NCBI RefSeq assembly: GCF_000281045.1
Contig: NW_008246096.1
Coordinates: 526,497-590,496, forward strand
Length of the DNA: 64,000 nucleotides
Reading direction: 5' to 3'
DNA from: Saprolegnia diclina VS20
Lineage: Eukaryota > Oomycota > Saprolegniomycetes > Saprolegniales > Saprolegniaceae
Shown: in pieces, positions 1-10,896 of the stretch
Layout: each line of letters opens with the position of its first letter
Numbering within the stretch: the first letter of the stretch is position 1
The notes under the pieces: model-generated
Databases searched by the model: none
Told to the model about the DNA's origin: nothing
Seen by the model: the letters and a program-made list of their open reading frames with translations, nothing else
Position numbers and translations under genes: made by a program

Positions 1-2
1 CG

Positions 3-134
3 TTCCCCAAGGACGGCCGGTACCTCGTCGCGGGGGTCGGCAAGGAGCACCGCCTCGGGCGGTGGGAAGTGCAGAAGCAAGCCAAGAACGGCGTCGTCAT
101 CATTGCGCTGCCGTCGCTCGACGACGACGCGTAA
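3..134 (+). CDS. RRP9: U3 snoRNP WD-repeat protein RRP9/U3-55K, C-terminal fragment
   Basis: Only the last 43 codons are in the window; the gene begins upstream. The reading frame gives FPKDGRYLVAGVGKEHRLGR followed by W and ends DDDA-stop. The segment VAGVGxEHRLGRW and the following KxAKN and IIALP are the characteristic end of Rrp9/U3-55K, the WD40 protein that binds the U3 snoRNA box B/C motif in the small-subunit processome (nucleolus, 18S rRNA processing). The match is by recalled family sequence, not by search. The gene is convergent with the minus-strand gene ending at 541. A generic WD40 protein is the alternative, but the EHRLGRW ending is quite specific. Confidence 0.72.
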   Translation, partial: FPKDGRYLVAGVGKEHRLGRWEVQKQAKNGVVIIALPSLDDDA

Positions 135-540
135 GCTCGACACGAATATGTCGGATTATGTTAGAAAAATAAGAAAGCCCCGCTTTGCATCACCAGTCCC
201 ACCCTTCCATAGCTGGCGCACGGCAGTGGACTGACTACACGTCGGCTGCTGCGCCTCTGTCTCGGCGGCAATGGAGGACACCGTGCAAACTCATATCGCG
301 CTACAGCCGTGACCGAAGTACGAGCAGATCGCCCAACAACAACCAAGGTCCTGATCGAAGCGGCTTCAAGCCGCGCTTGGTGCGACCTTGGTGGTCCCGC
401 TAGTTAGTATCGAGTGTCATTCCTTTTGTTTTGCTGCATCCACATGCGACAACAGGAGGACTTACGAGTGTGCACTTGGTGAAAAGTCAATGTACAAGCT
501 TGTACCATCCTAACATGTTGTCCTAGTGTTATAACGTCGA
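135..540. other. Intergenic, convergent 3' ends
   Basis: About 400 bases between the RRP9 stop and the stop of the minus-strand phosphatase gene. Short open frames on both strands show no recognisable protein. An A/T-rich stretch near 150-180 could serve 3'-end formation; nothing else is seen. Confidence 0.5.
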
Positions 541-1536
541 CTACATCGGGTTGTCGTCCCAGCACAGCGTTCGCTTGTCGTACGAGGCCGAGAGCGACGA
601 CTCGCGGTGGGCGCGACTCGATAGGACGCGGACGTGCGGCGCCTCGTGGATCGAGACGGCGAGCGTCGATGGGTCGACTTGCGGGTGCACGATCTTTGCG
701 ATCCGGAACGCGCCGTCGCCGTTGTGCTCGAGAACCACAAACTCGGCGTTGTGGAAGTTTTCGAGCGCTTCGTACTCGGCGATCGTGTACCGAAAGTAGC
801 GCATGAGGAGGATGCGGATCGTGACGCCGTGCGCGACGAGCACGTAGTTTTGCTCGGCCTTGCGCATGAACATGCGATGGAGCGACTCGAGGAAGGACGA
901 GATGCGGTCGTAGACATCTAGTGCACAAGTACTCTGAGCACTCCTCCTTGTGATGATAATGGCAGCATTCTCGTTGTCGTACCGGCCGGCGACTCGCCGC
1001 TCGGGAAGCGATAAAAGAAGCCGCCAAACTTGCGGCGCTGGATTTTGCATTCGCGGATCTGGTCGGGATTTTGAAAGTTGCCAAAGTCCTGCTCGCGGAT
1101 GCGCGGCTCCTCGGTCCATGGGATGTTCGCTGCGGCGTCGCCCCACGCCGCCATGATCTCTTCAAAGGTCTCAATCGTGCGCGTGCACGGCGACACGATG
1201 CAGCGCTACGGGTGTAGGATCAGAGACGACGAGCGCAGCCGCCGCTAGGAAGGGTCGTACCATGGACTCGTCGCCGATGATGGCCTTGATGGCCTCGCCC
1301 GCAGCCCGCGCCTGGCGCTTCCCGAGGTCCGTCAATGGCATCGCGTTGTCGGGCACGTCGCGGTACAAGACCGGGTTGACGTTGCCTTCGCTCTGGCCAT
1401 GGCGCACGAGAATGATGCGGTGGGGCAGCTTCTTGCGGTTGCGGCTGCGCGTGCATCTTCGCGAACTCCAGATGCGCGTGAGGAGGAGTGTGATCGCGAC
1501 GGACGCGGCGACAACAGCAAGGTCCTTGGCGCCCAT
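541..1536 (-). CDS. Histidine phosphatase (phosphoglycerate-mutase-like) family protein, membrane-anchored N-terminus
   Basis: Exons (minus): 1261-1536, 983-1205, 541-917; introns of 55 and 65 bp with GTACG donors and TAG acceptors; 291 aa. Residues about 6-22 form a hydrophobic segment (signal anchor) followed by an Arg/Lys-rich stretch. The catalytic signature LVRHGQSEGN follows at about 43-52, then CTRTIETFEEI, the motif GESPADVYDRI joined across intron 2, and VAHGVTIRILLMRYF containing the second catalytic His. This is the branch of the histidine phosphatase superfamily with the GESxADVYDR motif found in fungal and plant broad-specificity phosphatases. Substrate unknown. The splice choices are supported because each motif is continuous only after splicing. 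Start ATG 1534-1536 is the first in frame. Confidence 0.82.
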
Positions 1537-2258
1537 GGCAAAAAATTAAATACGCGAAAACCGCCGGCTCCATACAAACGCACAAAGAACCGACGGCCAC
1601 GCATTTATATTTATTTACACGGGTCATTAGGGCACGCCGGAAGCATGGAGGAACATGCAACGCTTGTGGTAGGTTGACGCTTGCGCCATGTACATCACAG
1701 ACCCATCCCACAGCAAAACATTGCATCGCGTCTTGAAGAGGTTGCTTGAAGCAGAGATCGTCGCCGTCGAGGCCGCAGCGACATGCGGCGTGAGTCGCCT
1801 TCAAGCCGAGGACAACAGGATGAGACTGCGAGCTTCTATGCGGGCGGTCCAGTCCACATCGTGGATAGCAAGCCGGCGTCTTTGTGTCTCTTGTTCAAGA
1901 CGTGGCGAATGGCGCCGCTACAGCCACGACGGCGGGGCTATGATGCCGGTACCTCGTGTCCAGCCTGCTACCTACTACCTTGGCCACTTCATGGGCTCAG
2001 CTCACGGTGGTCGTAGCCAACCTCATTCCTTTGGAGGCGACTAGAAGTACTTTACCGCGGTCCACCCGAGCCAAGTATGCAGCCAGCTGCACCGTCAGCT
2101 TTCATGTCTTGCGGAGCGGCGGCCAAGATGCACAAGTGCGTGTTGACAAGCGCAGAGCGTGCAGAATGATGACAGTGTTGCTCTTGGGTTATCAAGAATA
2201 TTCGGTCGTTGAGCATATACCCGGTGCGCTGTGACGCAGCGATCGTCCAGCACGCGTC
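1537..2258. other. Intergenic
   Basis: About 720 bases between the phosphatase start and the HMG-CoA lyase stop. A 118-codon plus-strand frame at 1688-2044 has no recognisable similarity and an amino-acid mix unlike the neighbours, so it is not called. A/T-rich bases near 1543-1615 lie where the phosphatase promoter should be. Confidence 0.45.
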
Positions 2259-3411
2259 TTAGAGCTTGGACGCCAACGGCTTTTGGAGTGCGCGCGCGGC
2301 CTTGGAGCTTGTCGGGCGGTCGAGCACCGTCGAGATGAAGCTTCCGGCCTCCATGACCTTGGCCAAGTCGACGCCCGTCTCAATGCCGAGACCATGCAGC
2401 ATGTACACGACGTCTTCGGTCGCCACGTTACCGGATGCGCCCTTTGCGTACGGGCACCCACCGAGGCCCGCGACCGCGCTGTCGACGACGCTCACGCCTT
2501 CCTACGACCATGTTCTTCAGGATGCAATCACAAGACAGTCGAGACAGCGAACCTGAAGCGCGACCAAAATGTTGGCCAGCGCCTGGCCGTACGTGTCGTG
2601 GAAGTGCACCGCGAGCTGGTCCACCGGCACCACCTCCTTCGTTGCCCGGAGCATCTCCAAGGTCGAGCCCGGCGTGCCAATGCCAATCGTGTCGCCAAGC
2701 GAGATCTCGTAACAGCCCATGTCGAGCAAGGTCTTGGCGACCTTGGCCACGACCGCCGGGTCGATCGGCCCTTCGTACGGGCAGCCGAGGACGCACGAGA
2801 CGTAGCCACGGACACGGATCCCGAGCGACTTAGCCTTCTCGCACACGGGCTGGAAGCGCTCGAGGCTTTCTTCGATCGAGCAGTTGATGTTCTTGCGGCT
2901 GAACGACTCAGACGCAGCGCCAAAGATTGCGACCTCCTGCGCGTGGACCTTGACGGCAGCGTCAAAGCCCTACATTTCCAATCAGATCTACGATCCGCTT
3001 ATTGTCATCGCACCATGAGGTTCGGGGTCAAGACAGGGTAGAAGACGCCTTCCTTGCGCTTGATCTGCTGCATCACATCCGAGTTGTCGCCCATCTACAT
3101 GGCAGCAGTATGATAATGCAGCGGCTGTGTGTGGTGCTTGTCTACCTGAGGCACCCACTTGGGCGAGACAAACGACGTCGCTTCGACCACAGGCAGACCA
3201 GCATCCGAGAGCATGTTGATGAGAGTGACCTTGTCGGCCGTCGAGACGACGGTCTTCTCGTTCTATCGGCGCTCATCCCGTGAGCCTTATGCAGACAATT
3301 GCAGGTACGTACTTGGAGCCCATCGCGCGGACCGACTTCGACGATCTTGACGTAGCTCGGGTAGCTCCGCGTCGAGAGCGCGCGGCTTCCTCGGGCAAGG
3401 CGGGTGAGCAT
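2259..3411 (-). CDS. HMGCL: Hydroxymethylglutaryl-CoA lyase, mitochondrial
   Basis: Exons (minus): 3313-3411, 3146-3262, 3014-3094, 2553-2969, 2259-2501; four introns of 44-51 bp, all ending TAG; 318 aa, close to the usual ~325. It cleaves HMG-CoA to acetoacetate and acetyl-CoA in leucine breakdown and ketogenesis. The first 16 residues are Arg/Ser/Leu-rich without acid, typical of a mitochondrial presequence. Catalytic Arg29-Asp30 sit in EVGPRDGLQ, the metal ligands in [12 protein letters not shown], and the active-site Cys in the family signature [18 protein letters not shown]. The frame is continuous only after splicing. Divergent from the CNNM-like gene; a TATCCGGATA element lies 87 bp upstream of the start. 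Confidence 0.95.
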
Positions 3412-3498
3412 CCTGCACCAGATGAAAGGCCTCGAAGTGTGGGGCACGAGTGGGCGTTCGAGCACTTGAAGTTCGTGCTTGAAGTACCACCCTACGCG

Positions 3499-3508
3499 TA
3501 TCCGGATA
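3499..3508. promoter_or_regulatory. TATCCGGATA palindrome upstream of HMGCL
   Basis: Perfect 10-bp palindrome 87 bp upstream of the HMGCL start codon (minus strand). One of about ten related elements placed near start codons in this window. Function is inferred from position only. Confidence 0.5.
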
Positions 3509-4074
3509 AAACAACCGGACGTTTTCCGCTCCACCTTGCACAGGCAGCTTTCACAGCCACGATGCAGTATTCTGTGCATCAGGGATTGAGCCCGGCCACC
3601 TCAAGGCGACATTAGCTTCAGACAACGCTGGTTGCAACAGCACAACCTCGTGGCTATTAAAGGGATATCGCCAAGTCAAAGTGCGAGGCTAGCGCTGAAG
3701 GACCGCTATCGCAGTGACCGCTTTGATGCAGCGTTTGATCGATCGAGTAAAGACGCAACATTCTAGTTGACGAGCACCTGCATCCCGTCGCCTCAACATG
3801 CCTTGCGTAAGCCTTCGATGCCCAACCTGGATGCCTGATGCAATCCTAGATCGCCACGTCACGGGCGCCATGTCAAGTGCTGAACCTGAACCGCGCGCAC
3901 TTGGCGCGCTCTCTCACACATGATATATTTAATTTTAAAAGGAGGAAGTTTCCAGAGCGCCCTTTCCAGGGTGCAACTGGGTGAAGCATCGCCGCGACAG
4001 GGAGAACCCATGCTCTGTCTACGGAGCGGCAGCAAATAGGAGAGACGTGGAGCGTCATGGCCATTTGAATCGTG
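3509..4074. other. Divergent intergenic region, HMGCL / CNNM-like
   Basis: Shared upstream region of two divergent genes. It holds an A/T-rich run at about 3920-3940. No gene seen; the short frames here have no recognisable similarity. Confidence 0.45.
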
Positions 4075-4083
4075 ATCCGGATA
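4075..4083. promoter_or_regulatory. ATCCGGATA element upstream of CNNM-like gene
   Basis: Nine-base match to the recurrent element, 60 bp upstream of ATG 4144. It also helps choose 4144 over an upstream in-frame GTG as the start. Confidence 0.5.
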
Positions 4084-4143
4084 CTAATCGTTGAGGCGAT
4101 CGGTCCATGTGCCCCACTTTTCGATTTTCAGACTCTTGCACAA

Positions 4144-5553
4144 ATGGAAGATCGGATCGACGGCATTGAGATTGCCGTTGTCGACTGCTCCAAGTACCTC
4201 CACCCGTCCTGCGACGAATATGCATTCTGGGTGTGCATCGGCACCATCGTTGGCATGCTTCTCGTCTCTGCCGTCATGGCCGGCATGCTCATGGGGTACC
4301 TCTCCATCGACAAGCTCAACATCCTGATATTGACGATGGAAGGCTCGGACGTCGAGAAGGCCCAAGCCAAGAGGATACTGCCGATCATCAATCAGAGCCA
4401 CAACGTCCTCGTCTCGGTCTTGCTCGTCAATGCCGGAGCTCTCGAGGCGCTGCCGATTTGGCTCAACCGCGTCGTGCCCGAGACAACCGCGATCCTCATT
4501 TCCGTCACCTTTGTGCTCCTCTTTGGCGAAATTCTTCCGTCGGCCATCTTCACAGGCACGTACCAGCTTGCCATTGCGTCGGCGCTGGCGCCGCTCTGCC
4601 GCCTCGTCATGCTGCTCATGAGCCCGATCGCGTGGCCGATCGCGCGCGTTCTCGACGCGCTCATCGGCGAAGGCAACGACGTGACGCGCTACAAGCGCAA
4701 GGAGCTCAAAGCGCTCATTCGCCTCCAGCAATCGCTGCCGCAAGCGCTCGAGCTGGCCGAGAGCCTCCCCATCACCAACCCTGTGTCGCCCGCCGCGTCA
4801 GTGGCGTCGTCATCGGCGTCTGTCTCGCCGGGGACGTGCACGGACCTGCATAAAGAGGAGGTCGCCATCATCCACGGCGCGCTTGACATGTCCAACAAGA
4901 CTGTAAATGACATTGCGACGCCGTTCGAAGACGTCTTTATGCTGGACTGGGAAGCCCAACTCGACTCGGAGCTTATGGTCGACATCCTCGCATGCGGCTA
5001 CTCGCGGATTCCTGTCTTCCGTGGCCACCGCGCCAACGTTGTCGGGCTCCTACTCGTCAAGCGGCTCATCGTCATCGACTCGGACGTCAAAAAGCCAATC
5101 AAAAACCTCACGCTGCGCAAGCCCATCCTTGTGTCGCCCGACCTTGGCTGCTACGCGCTGCTCAACCAGTTTCAGCGCGGAAAGGGCCACTTTGCGCTCG
5201 TGACGGAGCAAGGACCGTACATTGAGGCGTGCTGGAAGGCCAATATTGACGTCGACCGCACGCAAGCGACCATCTCTGGTATCGTCACAATCGAAAACAT
5301 TCTCGAGGAGCTTCTCCAAGAAGAGATCCAAGACGAGACCGACGTCGTCGACTCGTGCACGGGCCACGGCAACTCGGAGCGCCGCCGGGCACGCCTTCGC
5401 GAGGCGGGCATGATCCGCGCCGCCAAGGTCTTCAAGGCCCTCGCGGCGCGCGCTCGTCGCCGCCTCCGCCTCCGCCCGCAAGCGCGCCGAAGCGCGTCGC
5501 AGATTGCGCACGAAGCCACGCCGCTCTTGACGCCACGGGCGACCGAGCTCTAA
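4144..5553 (+). CDS. CNNM/DUF21-CBS family membrane protein (putative Mg2+ transporter-like)
   Basis: Single exon, 469 aa, starting at the first in-frame ATG (4144). Order: short N-terminus; DUF21 membrane domain with hydrophobic segments at about 25-50, 90-115 and 120-180, including LLFGEILPSAIF; then a CBS-pair region beginning VNDIATPFEDVFML with SRIPVFRGHRANVVGLLLVK, and a later GIVTIENILEELLQEEI segment typical of the second CBS motif. The tail is Arg-rich (RRRLRLRPQARRSA). CNNM/ACDP proteins and plant CBSDUF proteins have this layout; animal CNNMs are linked to Mg2+ efflux. Whether this one transports is inference. The linker at about 215-250 is Ser/Ala/Pro-rich. Confidence 0.87.
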   Translation: MEDRIDGIEIAVVDCSKYLHPSCDEYAFWVCIGTIVGMLLVSAVMAGMLMGYLSIDKLNILILTMEGSDVEKAQAKRILPIINQSHNVLVSVLLVNAGALEALPIWLNRVVPETTAILISVTFVLLFGEILPSAIFTGTYQLAIASALAPLCRLVMLLMSPIAWPIARVLDALIGEGNDVTRYKRKELKALIRLQQSLPQALELAESLPITNPVSPAASVASSSASVSPGTCTDLHKEEVAIIHGALDMSNKTVNDIATPFEDVFMLDWEAQLDSELMVDILACGYSRIPVFRGHRANVVGLLLVKRLIVIDSDVKKPIKNLTLRKPILVSPDLGCYALLNQFQRGKGHFALVTEQGPYIEACWKANIDVDRTQATISGIVTIENILEELLQEEIQDETDVVDSCTGHGNSERRRARLREAGMIRAAKVFKALAARARRRLRLRPQARRSASQIAHEATPLLTPRATEL

Positions 5554-5772
5554 GCCACGTCGACATGTAATCCAACCTTGGCATATCGTCAATATTCCAT
5601 CTCAGGTCGTGTCAAAGCACGCAAGAGCGGGCGATACCTCACCTACCTACCTGCAGCGCTCACAGGGCAGACGAATAAGACGTTCTGGTTGACAGCTAGA
5701 ACTTAGTACTCGACATCTCGAGATGTTGTTGCGATCTTCACCCTCTCTGGCATGTAACCGGACCCCACGGAG

Positions 5773-5782
5773 CATCCGGATA
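5773..5782. promoter_or_regulatory. CATCCGGATA element upstream of riboflavin synthase
   Basis: Nine of ten match to TATCCGGATA, 54 bp upstream of ATG 5837, on the gene's own strand. Confidence 0.5.
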
Positions 5783-5836
5783 GCGTCCCAAGTTCGCGAG
5801 TTCGGGTGGATTCATTTTCAAACTTGACAGCGAAGC

Positions 5837-6820
5837 ATGTTCACGGGCATCATTGAAGAGATTGGGACGTGCGTCGCCCTCGTCGAGAAGCATGACATGG
5901 TCATGTGGGATGGCACGGTCTCCAACGGCGTCGAGCTCGTCGTGCATGCCAAGGTGGCCTTTGACGGCGCCTACATTGGCTGCTCGATCGCGATCAACGG
6001 CACGTGCCTCACGGTCACGGCCATGGACGAAGCCGCGGGCCACCTCAGCTTTGGCGTCGCGCCCGAGTCGTACGGTCTTATCGCCTCCGCTTAAAGCTTA
6101 TGGTCCACGTAGGCTGCGCAAGACGAACCTTAAGAACCTCAAGGCCGGCGACAAGGTCAACGTTGAGCGCGCCATGGGTGCCCACGACCGCAACAGCGGC
6201 CACTTTGTCCAAGGCCACGTCGATGGCACCGGCGACATTCTTGTACGACTAGGCTGGGCTGGCTAGCTTCTAAGTGTCTCATGCGAGAAATAGGAGATGA
6301 CCCGTGAAGGCGAGTCGCTCTGGGTCAAGATCAAGGTGGGCGTGCCCAGAGATGACTTTATCTGTACGCGTCTGTACTTGTAGGTCGACCGTGCGCTTCT
6401 GAGCTACATCATTCCCAAGGGCTTCATCGCCATCGACGGCACGAGCCTTACCGTGTGCGAAGTACGCTGCGTGTTTCTCTTGTCGCAGCGCATTCACTGA
6501 TCATGTCATCCAGGTGGATACGGTCGCGGGCTGGTTCAACGTCATGCTCATCACACACACGCAAGCAAGCATCATTTTGCCGACAAAGAAGATTGGCGAC
6601 GCCGTCAACATCGAGGTATCCTCATCCCGCCTCTTGCAAACGCTCTAGATATGCACACGGCTAGGGCGACGTCATGGGCAAGTACGCGGCCAAGTCGACG
6701 GGCGCGCTTCTGACGCGCCTCGAGACGCTCGAGCAGGCGCAAACCAAGTCGCTTCTCGCGGCGGCGATCGTCGGTGGCGCCATTGGCGCATGCGTCGCGC
6801 TGGTCGCCACGCAGCGCTAA
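5837..6820 (+). CDS. Riboflavin synthase (alpha chain type) with C-terminal membrane segment
   Basis: Exons: 5837-6069, 6113-6242, 6294-6335, 6384-6461, 6514-6615, 6665-6820; five introns of 43-52 bp; 246 aa. It converts two 6,7-dimethyl-8-ribityllumazine molecules into riboflavin. The two lumazine-binding repeats are visible: MFTGIIEEIG ... INGTCLTVTAMD ... ESLRKTNLKNLKAGDKVNVE, and GHFVQGHVDGTGDIL ... LSYIIPKGFIAIDGTSLTV ... LPTKKIGDAVNIEGDVMGKY. After the normal end the protein adds about 25 residues, including SLLAAAIVGGAIGACVALV, a hydrophobic run ending three residues before the stop. The frame into this tail is open through exon 6 with no alternative stop. Soluble bacterial and fungal homologues lack it. 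Confidence 0.92.
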
Positions 6821-6862
6821 GAGCTTTATATTACAACATGGCACACATCGTCGTATTCATTC

Positions 6863-7782
6863 TCAATGCGGCAGCGGCGGTAGCCTTGACTCGTCGTCGT
6901 CATGCACCGCGTCGGCGGCGCTGCCGTACGCTTTGCACGTAAAGCTGTTTTGGAGCTTGGGCAGCGGTCCTTGCTTGGTCGGGGACCCGTCGTCCGCGGG
7001 CTTTTTCCCGCTCAGCGCCGACTTGTACGGCGCCTTGCGCTTCACGATGAGCATCGACACTTGGTTCTTCTTGTTCAAATTGGCCAAATCGTCCTTGCGC
7101 TTGCTGGATATTGTCAACGTCGGCTTCTTCTTCCCTGCTTGCGCTTGGAGGGACGGTGGTGCGGCGGCGGCGATCGCCTTGGACTTGGTCGTCGTCGTGA
7201 GCGCTGCCGGGTCCATCGGCTTTGGTCGCTTGACGACACTACCCTTCTTGGCATCTTCTACACAAGGCAATATCATGATGATCAAGCGTAGGAGGTAGGT
7301 GGCGTACTGGCTTCGTCGTCGAGCGACGAGGCGCCGAGGTAGCTCTCGAGGGACATGCCTTCAATGTTGGCCGTGTCGTCCTTCTTTGGTTTCTTTGGCT
7401 TGTCCTTCTTGGGCGCGCCCGTGAGGTAGTCGCTGAGCGAGAGGCCGGCGACCGCGTTCGTCGCCGCCGGCTCGGTCTCGGTCTCATAGTCATCTTCGTA
7501 CACGTCGTCGGGCGGGTCGTCGTCGTCGTGCATGGCGCAGATCGGGATCTTCTCGTCCGCATCCAAGGCGTTCTCGTCGTCATCGTCGAGGCGGGTCATG
7601 ACCATGGCGTTGTCGGCGGGCTTGGTCTTCTCGAGGAGCTCGGACGTCTCCTTCATGGCCTCGACGCTGTAGTCCTTCTTGCTGTTAAAGTATGCGTCGA
7701 GCGAGAGCCCTTCGCCCTGGTTGACGTCGGTCGTCGTCGTCGCGTCGTCGGCCTTGGCCTTGGTCTTCTTCCGGAGCCCCAT
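6863..7782 (-). CDS. Low-complexity acidic/basic protein with three G-[LM]-S-L-x-x-Y-[LF] motifs
   Basis: Exons (minus): 7308-7782 and 6863-7257; one 50-bp intron; 289 aa. Not recognised. The N-terminus is Lys-rich (GLRKKTKAKAD), the middle carries long Asp/Glu runs, and the C-terminal exon is Lys-rich with KKKPTLTISSKRKDDLANLN. A short motif occurs three times: GLSLDAYF (25-32), GLSLSDYL (113-120) and GMSLESYL (142-149). Short docking motifs spaced through disordered sequence suggest a scaffold or nucleic-acid-associated protein, but that is inference. Start ATG 7780-7782 lies 67 bp from the stop of AP4B1, in tandem on the same strand. Confidence 0.7.
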
Positions 7783-7849
7783 CGCGAAGAGAGACGAGCA
7801 GATCAAAATAGCGCGTGAAACTTCCGATATATATTCCTCGAAATACTGG

Positions 7850-10369
7850 CTAGCCAAAGAGGACGCGCTTAAAGTACTCGCCAAACTGCTGGCCGCCCAC
7901 GTCGTCCTGGCCCTTGATGACCGCGTGCAGCACCATCGGCGCCTTCTCGACCACCGTCTCGGCGAGGTAGTACTTGCCGAGCGTGTCTTGGGCGTAAAAG
8001 AAAAACTTGTACTGCGGCCCGACGTCGCCGGCCGCCATGGTCAGAATGCCGTGGCCGCCAAACGCGCGCTCGATATCCGCCTGCGCTGGAATGCCCGGCA
8101 TCTGGAGCTGCACCTGCGCCACGACGCGGAGCGTGCCCCAAAGCTGCTGGAAGGTACCAGCGTCCATCGTCGGCGTCGGCAGCAGCTGGAACGGCGCGGG
8201 CGCCGGGGCTGCGGCGGCCGCTGGCGCACCAAAGTCGAGCATGCCAAGCAGATCGACGGTCGCCGACTGCGGGCCGCGCGGCTGGGGCGGCGACATCATG
8301 GGCGCTTGCTGCGTCGGCGGCGCGTCTTCGTCCGAGTAGCCGCCTTCGTCGTCGTGGTCGTCGTGGTCGTCGTGCTCGTCGTGGACCGTCGCAGCGATCA
8401 AATGCGACGGCGCCACAAAGGTTTCACTCGGCTTGTTGTAGACCACCGCGAGCGTATTGAACTCTTTAAAGAGCTTTTCCTGGAGGTCCGTCTCGACCAT
8501 CTCAGCAAACACCTCGACAACCTCGGGCTGGAACTGGCGCACGATCGTTGCGGCCGAGTTGACGTCCTGCGAGAGGAGCCGGTAGTAAAAGAGCGCGCGG
8601 TCGCGCACGTCTTGGTTGGCCGTGTCGTTGACGCCGGCAGTCAAGAGGCGGCCGAGCATCGACTGCATCTCTGGAGGGCGCTTGAAGAAGAGCTTGAGCG
8701 ACGCAGCGAGAAGCTCGAGGAGCACGACCGGCGCCGGCTCGTCGCCGTAGCTGTCAATGAGCTTCTCGAGCACATACGGGGCGCGGCGGAGGTCTTGGCC
8801 AAACTCGCCAAGCATCCAAATGACCGCGCATTTCGCGGCTGCGTCGTCGACCTTGGGGATGATGCGCGGGAGGACGTCGAGGACGTCGTGGACCTTGTGC
8901 GGGAACTTGCGCAGGAGGTCCTTCATCACGACCAGCGTCTCGTCGCGGACGTAGTCGAGGTTGAGCTCGAGAAACTCGACCATCGTGTCGACGATCTGGT
9001 CGTGCATGGCCTCGAGGCCGTCAACGCCAAACGTGTTGCCGACTGCAATCTGCGAGATGGCGCGCACGGCGCGGCGAGAGAGCTCTTGGTCGACGTCGTT
9101 GACGTACTCGGAGAGCTCGGTGACGATGTCGGCCACGCTGTGGCTGTCAGCGATGCTGCTGAGGATGTCGAGCTTGACGTACTTGACGTGCGACGGCTCG
9201 TTGTAGCGGATGTAAAACTGGCGAAAGTCGGGCGAGAAGACGCGCGGGTACTTGCCGACCATGAGGAGGATGTGGTGCAGCACGCAATAGTTGAGCTCGT
9301 GCGACCCGCCGGCCATGAGCGTCAGCAGCGGCTGGCGCATGCGCTCAAACACTTGGTTGTGCACCTGCGGCATCTTGATCGTGAGGTTCAGAAAGCACTT
9401 GGCCGTCCCGAGCACGACCGCCGAGTTGGAGACGCGGAGCGACGGCTCGAGGATGTTCATAATGTTGAAAATCTCTTCTTCCGACGTCGGCTGGTACGTG
9501 CTCACGACGTGGAGGATGTTGCACTGGCCCCACTCGTTGAACTCGGAGATGCGCGTAAGCAGATGCATGATGATCTGCTGGTTGACCGCAATGCCGCCTT
9601 CGTCGGCCATGATCTCGTTCAGCGCAACCAAGCAGTTGGACACGACCTGCGGGTCGCGGTCGCGGATCATGTTGTAGAGCGTGTCGACCATGTCACTGTC
9701 CTTGATGAGGTCCTTGTTGAGCGAAAAGACCTTGAGAATGCCAATGACGCCCGTCTTTCGGACGTATGCGCTCGTGTCCGTGAGCGAATGCTGCATGTCC
9801 CGATGAGATGCCAAGAATCTTATAAATCAGGTCTGTACCTGGAGCGGTTCATGAATGTACTCGAGAATCGAGTCCAACCGCAGCGAGCAGAGCGACCGCA
9901 GCGCGAGGCCACGCACGAGCGGGTCTTCGTTGCGGCTACGCAAATACCATGGTGAGCAACCGTCCATGCGTCTCATGCCATCATGTACCAATCGTTGAGG
10001 AGCGTGTTGATGCACATGATGGCCAGGTCCGAGTTCTTGTTGGCGTAGTTGGTCAGGTAGTAGTATACCATCTTCTTTGTGATAATGTCCTTCGTGTCGA
10101 CGCACAAGACCATCTCGCTGAAGATGCGCGAGACGTCGATGCCAAGCGTCATGTACGCAATGACCTTCTTGATGATCTCACGCTTCTTCTTCGGGTCGCG
10201 CTCGACCGTGACGTCGCGCAGCAGCTACACAGATTCGTGGTTTAGCCCATGATGGCCTCGGGTATGAGGCCGCGCCTACGTTCTTAAGCTCGTTCACTTC
10301 GCCCTTCTTGCGGTCCGAGAAGTAGTTGGGGTTGGCGCCCTTGGGCTGTGGTGGCGGGGGCATCGACAT
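7850..10369 (-). CDS. AP4B1: AP-4 adaptor complex subunit beta
   Basis: Exons (minus): 10280-10369, 9989-10224, 9839-9935, 7850-9790; introns of 48-55 bp; 787 aa. AP-4 beta is the large subunit of the trans-Golgi adaptor that sorts cargo without clathrin. The trunk of Armadillo/HEAT-like repeats shows the adaptin motif EDPLVRGLALRSLCSLR (joined across an intron), then AVIWMLGEFGQDLRRAPYVLE and RDRALFYYRLL. A His/Asp-rich, Pro-rich hinge follows at about residues 560-615, then an ear domain with FQQLWGTL and YKFFFYAQD. Similarity is to the plant/animal AP-4 type rather than AP-1/2 beta: shorter hinge and an ear ending with the FFFxAQ motif. The N-terminus is a Pro-rich leader. All four exons are needed for a continuous trunk. 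Confidence 0.9.
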
Positions 10370-10896
10370 GGCAGGCAGCGGCTTCCGTCTTCCGAGGGGG
10401 GCTTCAGGCCGAAGATTTTATACTGGCAGTAACACGTAGCCTCGAATCCTCTGAAATGGCATATATTGGCGTCGAAACCCTCTGAAACATGATATTTACC
10501 AATTCTATTTCACATGTTAACCTTGGAATTTGTATGTGGAATTGGCTCTCAAAAAAAGGACGTCGGCCACAACACGCGATCTTGCGGCCACGTGGGGCGC
10601 GGACAGCGCGACGCCGCCAACCGCGACCTCATGGCCGGCCAACCATGGGCAGGGGCAGACTCGGTCCATGCATGCGATCTACCTGGACGATACCTACATA
10701 GACGAGTGCGTGCCAGAATGGCTCTGGGACGAGGTACATGACCTGCGGCGGTACCACCATCGACCTCGAGTAATCCCGTCGATATCGCATGACGATTGGC
10801 GCTAGGTAGATGGACGAAGAAGAAGAGCGCAAGGAGAGACAACGATTGCCGTGGCATTTGCGGTTAAAAGATCTAGTGCACAACCAGGCAATGTGA
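10370..10896. other. Intergenic
   Basis: Between the AP4B1 start and the stop of the SRP-M-domain gene. Plus-strand frames at 10489-10805 overlap each other in three phases, look non-coding and match nothing I recognise. A/T-rich bases lie at about 10420-10560. Confidence 0.45.

Noticed and set aside
8343-8385. CGT/CGTGGT simple repeat
   Set aside because: It is coding: a His/Asp-rich stretch in the hinge of AP-4 beta, not an intergenic microsatellite.
7679-9955. Plus-strand open frame of 758 codons
   Set aside because: Lies antisense to AP4B1; Arg/Val/Asp-rich shadow made by the GC-rich codon bias of the real gene.
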